Of a DNA stretch of 64,000 nucleotides, positions 38,481 through 50,801 are shown piece after piece. Source of the DNA: Rhynchopus sp. YZ270_cl-10 (Eukaryota > Euglenozoa > Diplonemea > Diplonemida > Diplonemidae); NCBI GenBank assembly GCA_964035575.1, contig OZ037855.1:496001-560000 (forward strand). The letters are read 5' to 3'. The number at the start of each line of letters is the position of its first letter. Within the stretch, counting starts at the first letter, position 1. The position numbers and the translations under genes are program-made. The notes beneath the pieces are model-generated. The model saw only the letters and a program-made list of their open reading frames with translations. It was not told where the DNA came from and made no database searches.

Positions 38481-39485
38481 AGACAATAGATAAAAGCAAA
38501 TAAGTAATTTTTTTGTTGTGTCGACAATCACCTGCTAATGCAGGATCTGTATTTTTTTTTAGGTTTTGTGAGGCACTCAACGAAGTGTGCCGGCTCTGTG
38601 GCGTCACGGAGCCACCAACACTCCCCAGTCATTTTTCCTGCGCATCCAGGAAAACTCGCAGTATGCGACCAGGCAAACGAAAAAATTTTTCTTCACAGTA
38701 ACAAAGTGTGAGGAAGAAGAAAAGAAAGCGAATAAAAACGAAAAAACAGTGTTTTTCTGAATGTGATGTTGTTGTTGGGGTGAGGAGAATAAAACAGTTC
38801 CAAGAAAAGCTCCTGCGTCGGTTTTCTTTTGGTTAAAAAATCAGGTGGTTTTTCCAAAAATTCAAAAAAAAAGGGTGAGATAGCAGTTTATCCAACGATA
38901 ACGTGAGGTGACAACTGTGTGGAGTGCACACAGAGTGGTTACACTTTTGATCAAAAAAATAAAATAAAAAATCGCCCCCCTAAAAGGAGAGAAGAGCAGA
39001 GAATACCTCTACCCGCACATAGGGGGGGAAAAGCAAATAAAAAGCGATATCTGTCCAATTAGGGCCTTTTCCTGAGATTTTGAGTACTTCAGGTGGTCTG
39101 CCTTTTTTCTCCAGAGTGCATACTCAAGGAAAAATCTGGCAAGATAAAGATGATGAAGAAATTAAAACTTAAAAGGATGAATGTCGCTTGTACATACACA
39201 CATCCCCGAAACAGAAAACAACACCAACAAAATGGCAGTAAAAGCCCCCCCTTTTTTTTTTGTCAAATCCCCGAATTTTGCACCGTATCGGTCTTGCTTT
39301 TACCTAGGTTTGCTGATTTATTGTTGATGAGAGAAGACCTTGATTGATGTACGAACCCGGGACTGCCAATTCCAAGAGCTTCCTTTGAAAAGGCAAAATA
39401 ACCAGGACAACAAAAAAACGAGCAGCCATACTTGCCTCCTCAGGGCAGCAAAATAAACAACAAGAAAAAGAGAAAAAAACTTGAG

Positions 39486-39519
39486 AAGATGAATCGTGTA
39501 CCTCTCATACAATGCATCC
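39486..39519 (+). repeat. hairpin repeat family B, followed by poly(A)
   Basis: AAGATGAATCGTGTACCTC then TCATACAATGCATC; a run of more than 40 A follows at 39524-39567. Confidence 0.65.
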
Positions 39520-39522
39520 ACA

Positions 39523-39569
<47 letters not shown>

Positions 39570-40676
39570 TTGGGCTCATGGGCCACCAGAGGGGCACCAC
39601 ACTGTTTCATACCAAACAAAGAACACACATTTCGCAGATAGTTGTAATACGCAATCGCACTGTTTTGTTGTTATTATTATTTTTTCTCCAATATTTTCTA
39701 CTCTTTTTGAATAGAGATACGTTCTGTTGAGCAGGAAAATGATTTTTTTTTTTGAAAAGTCTATATGAACCAATAACACAGCTGCTATTGATGGGTCGCT
39801 GTGGTAATGCTATTTAAAAATAATTTTTTAAAAAAAATACACGTACTTTTGTTTTGAGAAAGCATTTTCTCTTTGGGGAAGTTCTTGAAGGAGTTTGAAC
39901 AAAAACTCTAAGATAAGGGAGAAAGGGAGAAAGGGAAGGGGAAAATATTCAGAGTTTTTTTTCGCTATCAGGGTACCGTGGTATCATCGGTACCCTCACG
40001 CTGAAATACAATACGCCTTCGGACGGACAGGACTCCGAAGATCTGTGGTTTCTTGTTGGGGGTAAAAAAAGGTTCTGAAACAATCATTTCTGTACAGAGT
40101 CACCATCCCCCAAAGGGGGCTTTTTACTGTACGATATAAGTACTCCAAAAAAAAAAATATTGTCGTTTGAAAAGACATGCCTGTTCACACAAGGCAAATC
40201 GTAGGATCACTCATTTTTGAAAAATGAATGTAAAAAAAAAAACACAGTGGTTTGCAACGGCACACTGTTGTTTCTTTTAGGAATAGGGTAGACTTTCTTT
40301 TTCCAATTACAAACGGGAAGAAGAGTGTTGTCTCCCTTGTGATGGTTTTTTTTTCTCTTTTTCTTTCACACTGATATTGTGGTTAGCGTAGCTTGCCGTT
40401 CAGACAGTTTTGCCATCCATTTAGAGCGGGTTCCCGCAAGTGCTGCTATGCAGGAGGGTTTGGGGGAGAGGAAAGTGTCATCTTGTCGTGCCCTCACCCC
40501 CTTCTTGTTTGATACGTTGATGCTTCCACACACACTGTCTCTCACCCTGGGTGTTGCGGAGCACGGTTGGGTGAACGACGTGACACTTTCCGCTCACAAA
40601 GTAGCGTAAAAATTTAAATGACGAGGGGCACACTTCTTGAGCTAATAATATTGACACAAAACACAAAAGAGAGGGG

Positions 40677-40770
40677 TTGAAAGGTTTGCAAAAACGCCTT
40701 ACCGTTCAATCGGCGGGGACGCAGGCACTTGGCTCTCCGCGGGTTATCGAACCCCCAGAGAGCACTAAAA
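40677..40770 (+). repeat. hairpin repeat family C with tRNA-like hairpin
   Basis: GTTGAAAGGTTTGCAAAAAC then GCCTTACCGTTCAATCGGCGG, ending in GGCTCTCCGCGGGTT and ATCGAACCCCCAGAGAGC. The minus strand carries GGGTTCGATAACCC, box B-like. Same plan as 34415-34502. Confidence 0.75.
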
Positions 40771-42599
40771 CACATGAAAAAAAAAGGGGGGATACCGTCG
40801 TAGTCCACGACTGTAAACGATGCCGTCTCAGAATCGAAGGGCGCTCTATTATGGCCCCTACGGCACTACCCTTGGGGTTAATGAAGAAAGTATGAAAAAG
40901 GTGGTAAAAAAAAAATGGTTGGTTCTCTCTGTATTGCTTTGGCTTTTGTTTTTTTTGTTTTTTTTTTTGCCGAAAAACAAAAAGGGGGAGGAGAAAAAAA
41001 AAATGGCTAAGATACTTTCTAACCCCCTCACGAGGAAAAAGAAAGAATCGCGCCATGTGATGTACAAACTATATCCGAGCAATTTCCGGGGCTTTTATTA
41101 TTGCGCCAATTCGCACAAAAAAGCATTTTTTTTTTTTTTCAACGTTAAAAATAGATGTTATTTGTGATGTCATTAAGAGCAACCAACTGGGGGGGGGAGG
41201 TTGGTTATCGCAAGATACCCTTTTTTTTTATGTAGGGTAGTTTTTATAGAGGGGGCAAAATGTGATTTCCGCCTATTTATCACACTGGTGGATCGTGCGT
41301 GAAATGAAATAAATAAACACCTCTTCATATTACGTGAAAGTGTTATCATTTCAGTGGACCCATAAAACAATGGGTCTTCGCAAATATTGTAAAAGTTTTT
41401 TTTTTTTTTTCGCAAAAAAAAATTAATAATAAGGGTATTGTGCAATCCCAAGACAACTGAAAAACGAGACGACTTCACACAGAGCGGATCCTTATGCGAA
41501 ATATTCATCCCAGCACAGTGCGTCATTTTGGGGTGCCAAGTGAATTGAGCTCTACTACCTCTAAACCTCGCGTGATGGTTAAAAATGCTGTATTTTTTTT
41601 TTTCCCCTCCTTTTGGCACATAAAAATGCCGTGTCATTTTGTTTTGTTGCTGTTGTTTGTCGCACGAATGGAAGCTGTGTTGTCACAGTCAAAGACAGGA
41701 ATTTTTTTCCCGGATAAGGAAAAATGCATTTTTTAAAAAAAAAGAGAGAGAAGGGTGGGCAAGATCTTCTCCCAAGGCTCTCATGCTCGCCTTGACCATA
41801 AAAAAAAAAAGATCGGGTCTTTGTTTGTACGCCCAAAAGCGCTGTCTCCAATCTTTTTGGGACTATCAAAATAAGATTCTGGCACGTTCCGTTTTGTGTT
41901 AAAGACACACGTTTCGCACTAAGGTTGCAATTCGGTGAAGAGAGGGGTATTTATTTTGAAAATTTTTGAGGGGAAAAAAAAGAGAAGTTGAAAGTGCAAA
42001 ACACCCCGAAAAAGAAAAATGATAAACGTGGAATCTCCTCGATTTTTTTTTTTTTTTCTTCGTGTGATATCCACGCACCTTTTTTTAAATCTAATCTTCA
42101 CTTCCTTTCCCCAAATCATTTTGCAAAAGTAGACAGGAGAGTAGCAGGCAAACGAACAGGAATTAAATGATACATACGCTTTTACTGCATTTTAAAAAAA
42201 GAAGAAAAAAAAACACTGAGATGTGGTGCATCATGGTACCTCACTCTCAATACAATGTAAGATATTTTTTTTTTTACCGATGGGATTGGCCATCAGTCCT
42301 TTTTCTCAATAAAAGAAAAGTTGATCTCCAAGCTGTCTAAAAGACTCAAGGAACACAATCACGAAGGGGGGGGAAAGAGGGTGGTCCAGAGCAAGACAAA
42401 CCCAAGGAGCCAAACCAGAGCTCACAAAAGACGTCTTTCTCAACGGCCCTGCCACTCTTTCCCCCCCGCAACCCACCTTCTGTGGATTGAACCCAGAAGA
42501 TTTCAACGCAATGAACACCTCGTCTTTTTTAGTTGGTACACCACTCACATCAAATACGCAAAAAATATAAAAAGGGGGTGGTCGGGGAGGGGTGAAGTT

Positions 42600-42655
42600 A
42601 GATAGTGCAAAACGCCTCTGGGACAGAAGAACACTTACGCTCCGTGGGGTATCGG
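42600..42655 (+). repeat. family C relative
   Basis: AGATAGTGCAAAACGCCTC, then CGCTCCGTGGGGTATCGGAG, which keeps the TATCG word of the box B-like loop. Confidence 0.5.
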
Positions 42656-43117
42656 AGTGTTGCGCTATTGGGGGCTGGTTGGAACTGTAATAAAATAAAA
42701 ATAAAAAAAGAGAAGTTTCGAGTAGCCTCATAAAGTGTGTCGGAGATCTCCTAAAGACGTATTGCAACATATGCAATCAATAAATTGCATAGGAGGAGGG
42801 ATCAATAAAAAAATCCCATCTTTCTTTTTAGAAGTGAGAAAAAAAAAACGGTAAGGCTTACTTCTTTACTCCTTTCTTGTGGGGCTGGCATCATAAGAAA
42901 AAAAGAAAATAATAAAATGGCTCTGGTGAACTTTGTATACACACAGTCGCCAAAAAAAAAAAAAGAAATACAAGAGAAAAACACAGTTTTTTTTGGTTTT
43001 GTTTCCCCGTCAAAGAAAAAAAGTGAATCGGGGATGAAAGTGTCAGCTCTTGAGGGTAATATATGTGAGGGGAATGGGGTTTGCTGCATTAATACGGCAC
43101 AATAAAAGCAATATTTT

Positions 43118-43148
43118 AAGATGAACCTAAGTCTCGCTTGGTCATCTA
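43118..43148 (+). repeat. hairpin repeat family A
   Basis: AAGATGAACCTAAGTCTCGC then TTGGTCATCTA. Confidence 0.8.
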
Positions 43149-43662
43149 AACAAAAGAAGAGAACAATACTGACTGTGTCCTCTCGTATACAACACTAAAG
43201 AAGGAGAACTTTTTTTTGCTGGATACCAGTAAAAAAAAGGGAAAAGAATAAAAAAAATTGTACAACAAACTTTCACCACTTTTTGCCAATCCAAAAACGA
43301 TTGCATTTTATTTTGCCCAGTGTAACTTTTGGACTCTTTTTTTTTTTTTGTGCCATTGGATTTTTAAAGGGGTGGGTTTTGACATTTCTAGGCCAATCCC
43401 AGTGGGGGTCAAAAAGACACCCACTTTCAATTGTTTTGGAACTATCGAACAATCTGTTCGGTGCAAAACAAAATTCTACGGGGATACAGCACATGCCCCC
43501 CCTAAGTGAGTGTGGAGATGAGATGATACATGAAGGAACCCTGGTCCGATGCCTTTGGAGGGAAGGGGTTTTCAGGCTGTTCCTGTATATGACGTGGGGT
43601 GGAGGAGTGAAAAGGCACGATACCCGATGCTTAAGGGAAAAAGAGAGAACAGGTAGTTGGTA

Positions 43663-43699
43663 AAGATGGATCTAAGCGTCTTTTGTGCTTAGGGCACCA
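43663..43699 (+). repeat. hairpin repeat family A
   Basis: AAGATGGATCTAAGCGTC then TTTTGTGCTTAGGGCACCA. Confidence 0.65.
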
Positions 43700-44029
43700 G
43701 ACAATTCGCGGAGGTCACGCACTCACTAGGAGCACGTCCTGCACATTAATTGTTTGGCAGCAATGTTTGCGAACACTACTGCAGACGCTGGTACAAAGAA
43801 AAGAGGAGTGTGCTGGTGGTGTGGGTAGGGTTTAAGATGAAGGTCTCACTCGTGGCATATCTAAAAAAAATGGAAAAAACTATACGAACAAAATGAACAA
43901 CAGTAACGACGACCTAATTAGGTGGTTAACTTAACCTCACACTGAATAAAAGAGATTGAAAGACGAATGTCTGTACACAGACCATCTAAGGAACAGAGAA
44001 AGAAAAAAATAATTGCTATCGAGAGAGAG

Positions 44030-44185
44030 AGAGAAAAAAAAACGTGCTGTGGATATAGGGGGACCCACGCTCCTGGAACTCCACCCTGTAGAAATAATCT
44101 ACAATACGCCCAGCACTCTGCTCTTCTGCAGGTATGCGAAAAACGCTGTTCATACGCTGCCAGAACCACCTGAAACATTCAGAGA
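44030..44185 (-). mobile_element. Helitron-like Rep-domain fragment, copy 1
   Basis: On the minus strand the segment reads WFWQRMNSVFRIPAEEQ.. then DYFYRVEFQERGSPYIH. The phrase VEFQERGSPYIH is the rolling-circle Rep signature of Helitron replicases, with the H-x-H pair reduced to YIH. A related fragment lies at 60070-60190. Only about 50 codons remain; no helicase part is seen nearby. Confidence 0.65.
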
Positions 44186-44229
44186 ATCCTTCAAGACAAA
44201 CTATTTTTAAAAAAAAAACAACGTTTGGT

Positions 44230-44260
44230 AAGATGACCCGAAGTGCTTAGTGACCACCTT
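44230..44260 (+). repeat. hairpin repeat family A
   Basis: AAGATGACCCGAAGTGC then TTAGTGACCACCTT, preceded by AACGTTTGGT. Confidence 0.65.
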
Positions 44261-44487
44261 GGTAATGACCCTAACTCTATTAGTGTTTGTATTTTTCTGG
44301 GGTGATTTTTTATTTCTTTTGGTTCTTGAGATCGGAGCACAGTTTCTTAGTCCGTGTGTCTGTGTTTTTTTTTTCTTTTCTTTTCTACAAATAATTTTGA
44401 ATTAGCCTGTAAACCCCTCATTGTTGCAGGGGCTCTTTGAGGCAGCATTCTGTGCACAAACGGAAAATAAAAGAGAAAAGTTTTCTT

Positions 44488-44524
44488 CAGATGAAGCCCA
44501 AGCCTCTCATGCCCGAGTCACCTT
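44488..44524 (+). repeat. hairpin repeat family A
   Basis: CAGATGAAGCCCAAGCCTC then TCATGCCCGAGTCACCTT, preceded by GAGAAAAGTTTTCTT. Confidence 0.7.
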
Positions 44525-45486
44525 GAAACAAAACTTAATAGATGCATTGTGCCCATGCATCCTTAACAGAACTGTTACGAGGGGGAAGAAAAATGCAGTG
44601 GAGAGTCTCCGAGTGTTATATTTTGATGGGAAGATTTCAAAATTTCCGAAAAAAGATCAGTTGTCCCACCCCCCGAGGATTTTTTTTTTTGCTTCCGCAC
44701 AATGAGCGACAAAACCCACTGGTCTTTTGTTTACTAGTTCCAGTTCTACTGGAAAAAGAAGGGGAAAATTTTTGCAAGTGAAGCAATGCTTTTTTTGGCC
44801 ATCTTGATAAAAAAAACTTCTTTCTTTTCGAAGAATTCAGATGGGGAAAAAATAAAAAGCTGCCCCCCGCGGAGGGCATGGTACTTTGTTCCACACCCCA
44901 CCCCATTGTTACTATCCAATGGGGGTGCTTTTTGAGTTGTCTCAAAAGATTCTCTCCGAAAAAGGGGAAAAGGTGGGAACTTCAGTCCTCCATGGGGCAG
45001 TCTTTTTTTGGTGTTTTATTTTGGTTTCTATTCTGCTTTTAAATACTGTAATGTGAGAGGAAAAAGAAGAGGTGCTAAGAGAAGTGCATAACAAGGACGT
45101 CAAGGGGGGAAACCCCTCCACCTACAGAAGGGGAGACACGTGGCACTGTACTTGCCATTCTATGAATGGTACCATGGTGGTGCGTACAGTTGCAGGTATC
45201 TCCGCGCCCTTCGCTTCACGGCAGACTAATCAGAGGGACTACTAGTCGTAACGGATAGTGCTAAACTAGTAGTTTTACTGGGTGTAACACCATAGTAGAG
45301 CACTACTCCTATTGGGCTGGTAGTAGGTTTTTCTGAGAATAAGTCTGTGATTCTTTTATGTCACCCTCCAGCCCTTCTTTCTTTTTGGGTTGTGTTGTTG
45401 ACAAAAAAAGGAAAATTTGTTTTGAGAACAGAACGTCAATTTTTTGCGATCTAAAAAGGAAAAGAAAAAAAAAGGGGGGAAACTAT

Positions 45487-45571
45487 GGTGCGGTCAGCAA
45501 CCCAGTTCCCCAAGGGTTCTCCCGTGGTTCACCCACTGGTTTCCCATGGACTGTGGACCGTTGACCGCACC
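45487..45571. mobile_element. 85-base inverted-repeat element (GGTGCGGTCA ends)
   Basis: GGTGCGGTCA on the left, TTGACCGCACC on the right; AAACTA occurs on both flanks and may be a target duplication. Internal ttctcccgtggttc is shared with the element at 22727-22848. Confidence 0.6.
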
Positions 45572-45772
45572 AAACTAATTGTCGCTTTGCTGTATGGTGT
45601 ACCCCCCGAAGATTTCGATCAAGCGTCATGCTTGTGTTTTTTTTTTGTTGTACCACTGAAAAGGGCTATTCGCCAAAAAGGTGGGTTGGGGGAAAACAGC
45701 GCTGCATGTTTCGCTAATCTCTGTACTGTGATCTCAAAAACAAACAATAAAAAAAAATGAGAAGGAAACTTT

Positions 45773-46503
45773 CAGGGCTCTCAAGATCCTCCACGAAAAA
45801 AGCAGAATTTTCGAAATGAGGAGGATTTCATTTTTGCAAAAAAACCCCCCAAAAAAAAAATTTTCCCCCGCAACAAGCGGTCGTCGCGCGCTTCGCGCGC
45901 GCCTCCCTGACAGCCACAGAGCGGAGAGGCGGGTCAATTTTGCGAGATGATAAAAACGGAAATCTAATCCTTTCTCTTGCACCATACGCTCCACGAACCG
46001 TACAAAACCAATACGTCTAACTCCAATACGTCTCAAAATGGCAAATTTTTTGCAGCATTGGTCAAGTTGCATTTTTTGGCTGCAAAATGCAAGGGTATCC
46101 AAAGACATTGCCAACTCTATTTTTTTTGCGGAGCAAAAAAATAATATAAATGGCGCCGCAGGCGAAAAAAAATTAGGGTACGGTGTAAAAATGCTTCCTT
46201 TTACACCACATAATCACTCAACGAACCCTTTTTTTTGAGTAGCAAAAAATGAAAATGGCGCCGCAGGCAAATTTTTTTTAAAGTGCAGCCCTGGACGGTG
46301 CATACAGGCTCGGGAAAATATTGGGTCCCTCGGGGGAGACAAAGTGACCCCCCACTATAAAACCCCTAGGAGGATAATCCTCCACCCGAGCCCGCCAAAA
46401 AAAAAAAAAAATGGAGGAAATCCTCCACCAAAAAAGCCTAAAAAAAAAAAAAAAGCCCCTGGAGGAAATATCCTCCCCTACGTGGAGGATCTTGAGAGCA
46501 CTG
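45773..46503. mobile_element. hAT-like non-autonomous element, 731 bases
   Basis: Ends CAGGGCTCTCAAGATCCTCC and the inverse of CAGTGCTCTCAAGATCCTCC, 23 bases with one difference. The 8-base duplication GAAACTTT flanks it on both sides (45765-45772, 46504-46511). Inside are the palindrome gtcgcgcgcttcgcgcgcgc and two copies of ggcgccgcaggc, shared with other hAT-like elements here. Non-coding. Confidence 0.88.
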
Positions 46504-47862
46504 GAAACTTTGAAAAGTGATTTGTGCCTCTCGTGAACACAAATCTGAATAATAAAATGATACACCAATAAAATGGTTTAAAAAAAAAAACTTGTGAACG
46601 AAATGGAGAGGGTTGAGAAATACTATCTTCAGAAAAAAAATGGTGATTTTGTTATGTGGTCTGTCTTCAAGTTTTGTTTGTTTGTTTGTTTGTTTTTTTT
46701 TAAAAGCAACGCTGATGGGTACAAACCCAACACGCAGATACAAAGACACAAGAAAATAAAAAAAACCTCCCCCTTTTTTGCAAAGATGGATGGGATCACA
46801 GGGCACACATCGTTGAAAAGGAATACATGCACACACCACTTTTCTTTTGCTAGAAAACGAAGATTAAAAATTGTCAAAAAACCCCCCTATTTGTTGACAA
46901 GAAATAATAAATAAAAGCAAAAGAGAAAAGTTTGTGGCATGCATTGCGCCTCGTGTGCAACACATTTCAAAAAATTGAGGCAGGTTGGATTGTGCAATAC
47001 ATACCAAACTGACGTAGAGCACCTTACAACCCTTTGCGTTTATCTAAACCCCCCTGTGGAGATTTGCACTTTGTAGTGGAGGAAACAAACGTGACAGATA
47101 CTACAGCACCTTAATATAAGCGAGCAACAAAAGGATGCAATGCGGGTGCTCCTGACGACCCCATATTGCGTACTTCTTGTGCACTTTGTGCACGAAAAAA
47201 AATAATAATACAGGAATGCCCTACATTGCGTACTTGGTGCGCAGTTGTTGCGTGGTATTTTGGATTTCTGGGGTACCAAATACACAAAAGAATACAAAAA
47301 AAGAGGGGCGAGAGAGAGAGAGAAGAGGGACGTTTTTGTTAATTTTTTGGGTTCATTTTTTTCCCCTCTTTTGTTTTGCTAAGTTTTTGTAGACATCAGA
47401 GGGGAGAGAGAAGGCGGAACTTTAGAGAGAAAAAATGGAATTGCAACACAGAAATATTCCAAAAAAAGAAAAGAAAGGGTACACAATAAATGTTAAGCAC
47501 TCTTCACAATACTACACTACGTATCGGACGTAGGAAGACTGTTGCAAATAATAATAATAAAAAAAAAAAAATGAAATGAGAACAGACTAGGAAAAGGGAA
47601 AGGGGGGTACGGTTTTGTTCAGTTTATTTTTTTTAAAATAAATCCCAGTTTTTATTAGTGGGCTTTTTTTTCGTTACCCTACCAGTTGTGTGTATTTTTT
47701 GAAAAAAAATAAAATACAGTAGTTTCATCGTTAGAACTGTTTGTTAGGCGGGCTCGGCCGCTTGGAAAACAATGCTTCTCGTGTACACACATCTTTGGGG
47801 GGAAAAGAGAAGTTACAAAAAAAAAAAACAAAAATACTAAGAAAAGAAAGAAAAGCTTTTAA

Positions 47863-47895
47863 AAGATGAACCGAAGCCGTCGTGCTTAGTCACCT
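47863..47895 (+). repeat. hairpin repeat family A
   Basis: AAGATGAACCGAAGCCGTC then GTGCTTAGTCACCT. Confidence 0.8.
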
Positions 47896-48075
47896 TTGAT
47901 CACACAATCGTTATCGCACAGCATGCAGCTGCGTGGGATTCCAGAAGGGGAAAAACTGACGTCCATTGTAGGGAGTTCTTACAGGTTTTCACTGCGGGGG
48001 GGGGGTTTTTTTTTTCGTTCTAACTAAGGATGGTTGTTACGTTGTGTTGTTGAAAAATAAAGAAGGGTTTTTATA

Positions 48076-48111
48076 AAGATGAACCCAAGCCTTACAGTGC
48101 TTGGTCATCTA
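48076..48111 (+). repeat. hairpin repeat family A
   Basis: AAGATGAACCCAAGCCTTAC then AGTGCTTGGTCATCTA; the stem change CCAAGC/GCTTGG is compensated. Confidence 0.8.
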
Positions 48112-48147
48112 CATAAAAAGAAAATAATAAAAAGAAAATTTTTTGTT

Positions 48148-48179
48148 AAGATGAATGCGCCTTGCATCAACACACGTCT
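48148..48179 (+). repeat. hairpin repeat family B
   Basis: AAGATGAATGCGCCTTGC then ATCAACACACGTCT, only 37 bases after the preceding A copy. Confidence 0.7.
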
Positions 48180-48210
48180 ATAAAAAAAAAAAAATATACA
48201 GTTTTTTTTT

Positions 48211-48278
48211 TTTTTGATAAATTGTTGGAGTAGTGTAGTTGCCTCGGTTGTGTTGCCACAGTTGTGCAATCTCCACTG
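48211..48278 (-). repeat. 70-base dispersed repeat, copy 2
   Basis: Reverse complement of 10151-10220 (gataaattgttggagtagtg through gcaatctccact). Confidence 0.75.
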
Positions 48279-48566
48279 TCTGTTTTTGTGTGTGTTTTCG
48301 ACAAGGTTCATCGTTCAACCGCAATCTGCTTTTTGTTACGACAAAAAACTTAAACGTAGGTTATGTGCTCAAAAATGTCACTGAAAAGGCTAGAATAAAA
48401 CAGCAGACCTCATCTTGTGATTATTTTGTGGACCAAAAAATAAAAAAAAATTCCATCACGGGGGAGGGGAAAAAAATGAAGATAGTGGAGAACCCTGGGC
48501 ACATATCTTACAATCCCTCCTCCTCCTCCCCTCCGAAAAAAAAAATCGTTTCCCTTTTGTTCCTAA

Positions 48567-48970
48567 GGGCACGGTAATTTTTATTTTTGGTAAGCGTCTG
48601 CGTGCGTACTTTTTTTTTGAGATTCCAGGGAAAAAAATTATGTAGAAAAAAAAATTATAAAGGGGGGCCCTCAATAACTCAACTATGTATTTTAGGTAAA
48701 AAATGTACATTTTTCAGCGCAAATTGACCCCATCACAGCACACACAGACTCCCGAGAGCCGAAATCAAAAAAAAAATTCCCCCGATTTTTTGTGGGCAAA
48801 AATTGGTGGGAAAATATTTTTGGTACCTGTATTTCCCCCACTGTAATTTTCCTCTATAATTTTTTTCACCACTCATAATTTTTTTTACTGCATAATTTTT
48901 TTTTGCGTGCGTGCGTACTTTTTTTTGAGAAGTGGTCTGACGCTTACCAAGAAAAAAAATTACCGTGCCC
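48567..48970. mobile_element. PIF/Harbinger-like miniature element
   Basis: 404 bases with ends GGGCACGGTAATTTTT.. and the inverse; pairing continues through GGTAAGCGTC to about 32 bases. The trinucleotide TAA flanks both ends (48564-48566, 48971-48973). A 3-base TWA duplication with GGGC ends is typical of PIF/Harbinger elements. gcgtgcgtactttttttt occurs near both ends. Non-coding. Confidence 0.8.
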
Positions 48971-48973
48971 TAA

Positions 48974-50801
48974 CCATAAAAAACATACACATCCCACAAA
49001 AAAAAAAAAACACCCCACCACCACTACCGTCCTCTTTTCCACATTACCATGGGTGTGGGGACACCCTTTGCAGCATATGAGTGATGCTAGCATTTTATAG
49101 TGGATCGTGCTGAGCAATGCTCAACATAACAAGAATGGGGTGGTGTGCTTTTTTTGGAGAAGGGTGTCTTTTTTGCACCCCCTTGAAAAAACGCAAGAAA
49201 GGCGAAAATGGTATCGGAAGCGAATTAAAGAAACCGACATTTAAAACGATGGTTTTTTTTGAACTGAATAATCCAAGAAAAAGTCGGGGGGGATCCTATA
49301 AGATGAATATGCTTCTTCACACACATCTTTTAAAAAGCTGTGTGATATTGTTTTGCTTTGCCTATTTGCACCAGGGCAGTCACGACTGATCATCGAACCC
49401 CGGAGATGCACGTCGGAGTTTGCAACTCAAAGAAAAAAAAAATCCACAACTCGATCATGAGGCAATAGGGGCATGCTGTCGACACAGAGATCAGGTAAGC
49501 ACACAGGTCAAAGTCAGCAAACGGGGATGAACAAAGCTATTACCCTGGGCTCTCTCCCCTCTAGCACGTAGCCCAGGTACGCCCCAATTCAAATACCCGC
49601 GTTCGCTAGAAAACTTTGGACCAAAAAAAATTGAACCCCATACTGAGCCGTGCGCTTCGTCACCTCGAAAACGAAAGACTTTATAAGGTGGATGCACCCT
49701 CACAATGCACAGACTCTTTACCACTTCAAAAACTCTCACTTCTTTGGGGGCCATTTATTTCAACAAAATCGATTTTCGTACAGCACCTCTATAATTATTA
49801 TTCTGACGCCAAAAACTGCTGTCGATGATCTGTACACTACCGTTTTTCCTTTTTTTTTAGCCCTTTTCTTTTTCGTGATAATCCAATGGAGAGATTATTA
49901 GTGAAGCTGCATGGAAGCAGCTCTGCACTAGATTTTTTTTTAAAAATAAAAAAATATGGCTGACCTGGACCACATTGTAGGTACCTTCTTAAAGGGGATT
50001 GAAGGGAAAGACTGAGTTTTATTTTTTTGCAATGTTTTTTTGGGGTTAAAAAGGGGCACCTCATTCATGAGGGTGCCGCCGAAGGGCTATTAAAAGATAA
50101 AAACCTCTTCTTATTTCAATTTAAGAAAAAGTTTTGTGATAAAAAAAAAAGCCGAATAAACATACAATGTTTAATCGCCCTTTTTTGGACAAAAAAAAGT
50201 AATATCGAGGTGCATGATGTTATCGCCAATCACTGCTCATTGCCATTACACCACCTGAGTAAAAAAAATCTGTACTTCAATATCGAACTCGGGTCACTTT
50301 TTTTTTTCGCTGTTTCTTTTTATTTCTTTTTTTTTCCTTTTTTTCTGGCACAAAAGATAAAATTTGCCCTTTATTCGTTGGATGGGAGGGGCTTAAATCG
50401 ATCACCAATGCGATGTGGGTGAATGCAAGAGGATGAAAGAAATGCGTTAACAGTACGGAAGATAGAAGGATAGAAAAGATACGGGAGAGAAGAAGAAAAA
50501 GAAGAAAAAGAAGGGTTGCACACAAGAAGTCTGCAAACGTCATTAAAAGCCCATGACAATAAAGTGCTTAGGACATCTGCTGTTCTCGTCTTGGAAGAAG
50601 ACAATAAATGAAACAAAAAAAAAATAGAGAAAAAAATTTGTTAGAAGGGACAGAACCCAGAACAGAAAACGGACCAAATATTTTAAAACTATCCCCCCCC
50701 ACCTACCCAACGAACTTTGTATGTCCGCGTTACCCGGTTTTGACCCACGTTTGAAGCAAAAAAGTGTTCCGCACAAAAAGAAAAAAAAAAAAAAAGAAAA
50801 A
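48974..50801. other. gene-free gap downstream of the 51925 gene
   Basis: AT-rich. Family-B copies at 49300 and 49682. Box B-like words (ATCGAACCCCGG near 49389, ATCGAACTCGGG near 50281). The inverted pair CCTGGGCT/AGCCCAGG lies at 49545-49578. No gene recognised. Confidence 0.5.
49300..49328 (+). repeat. hairpin repeat family B
   Basis: AAGATGAATATGCTTCTTC then ACACACATCT. Confidence 0.65.

Larger units (their letters stand above)
38481..45764. other. 7 kb gene-free gap
   Basis: Low-complexity AT-rich DNA with many A/T runs and the small repeats listed separately. Weak further copies: B near 39172 and 43961, C near 41985. A hairpin with ggtaccgtgg/ggtaccc lies at 39970-39995. A box B-like ACGAACCCGGGACTGCC lies near 39350. 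No frame has a recognisable domain. Confidence 0.55.
46512..48566. other. gene-free gap
   Basis: AT-rich DNA without a supported gene. Degenerate family-B copies follow at 46515, 46934 and 47765. Near 47165 and 47222 the phrase cattgcgtactt.ttg.gc occurs twice. Confidence 0.5.

Noticed and set aside
39346-39375. Possible tRNA gene (box B-like GGGTTCGTAC on minus strand)
   Set aside because: No matching acceptor stem, D-arm or anticodon arm could be drawn; the same applies near 49389 and 50281.
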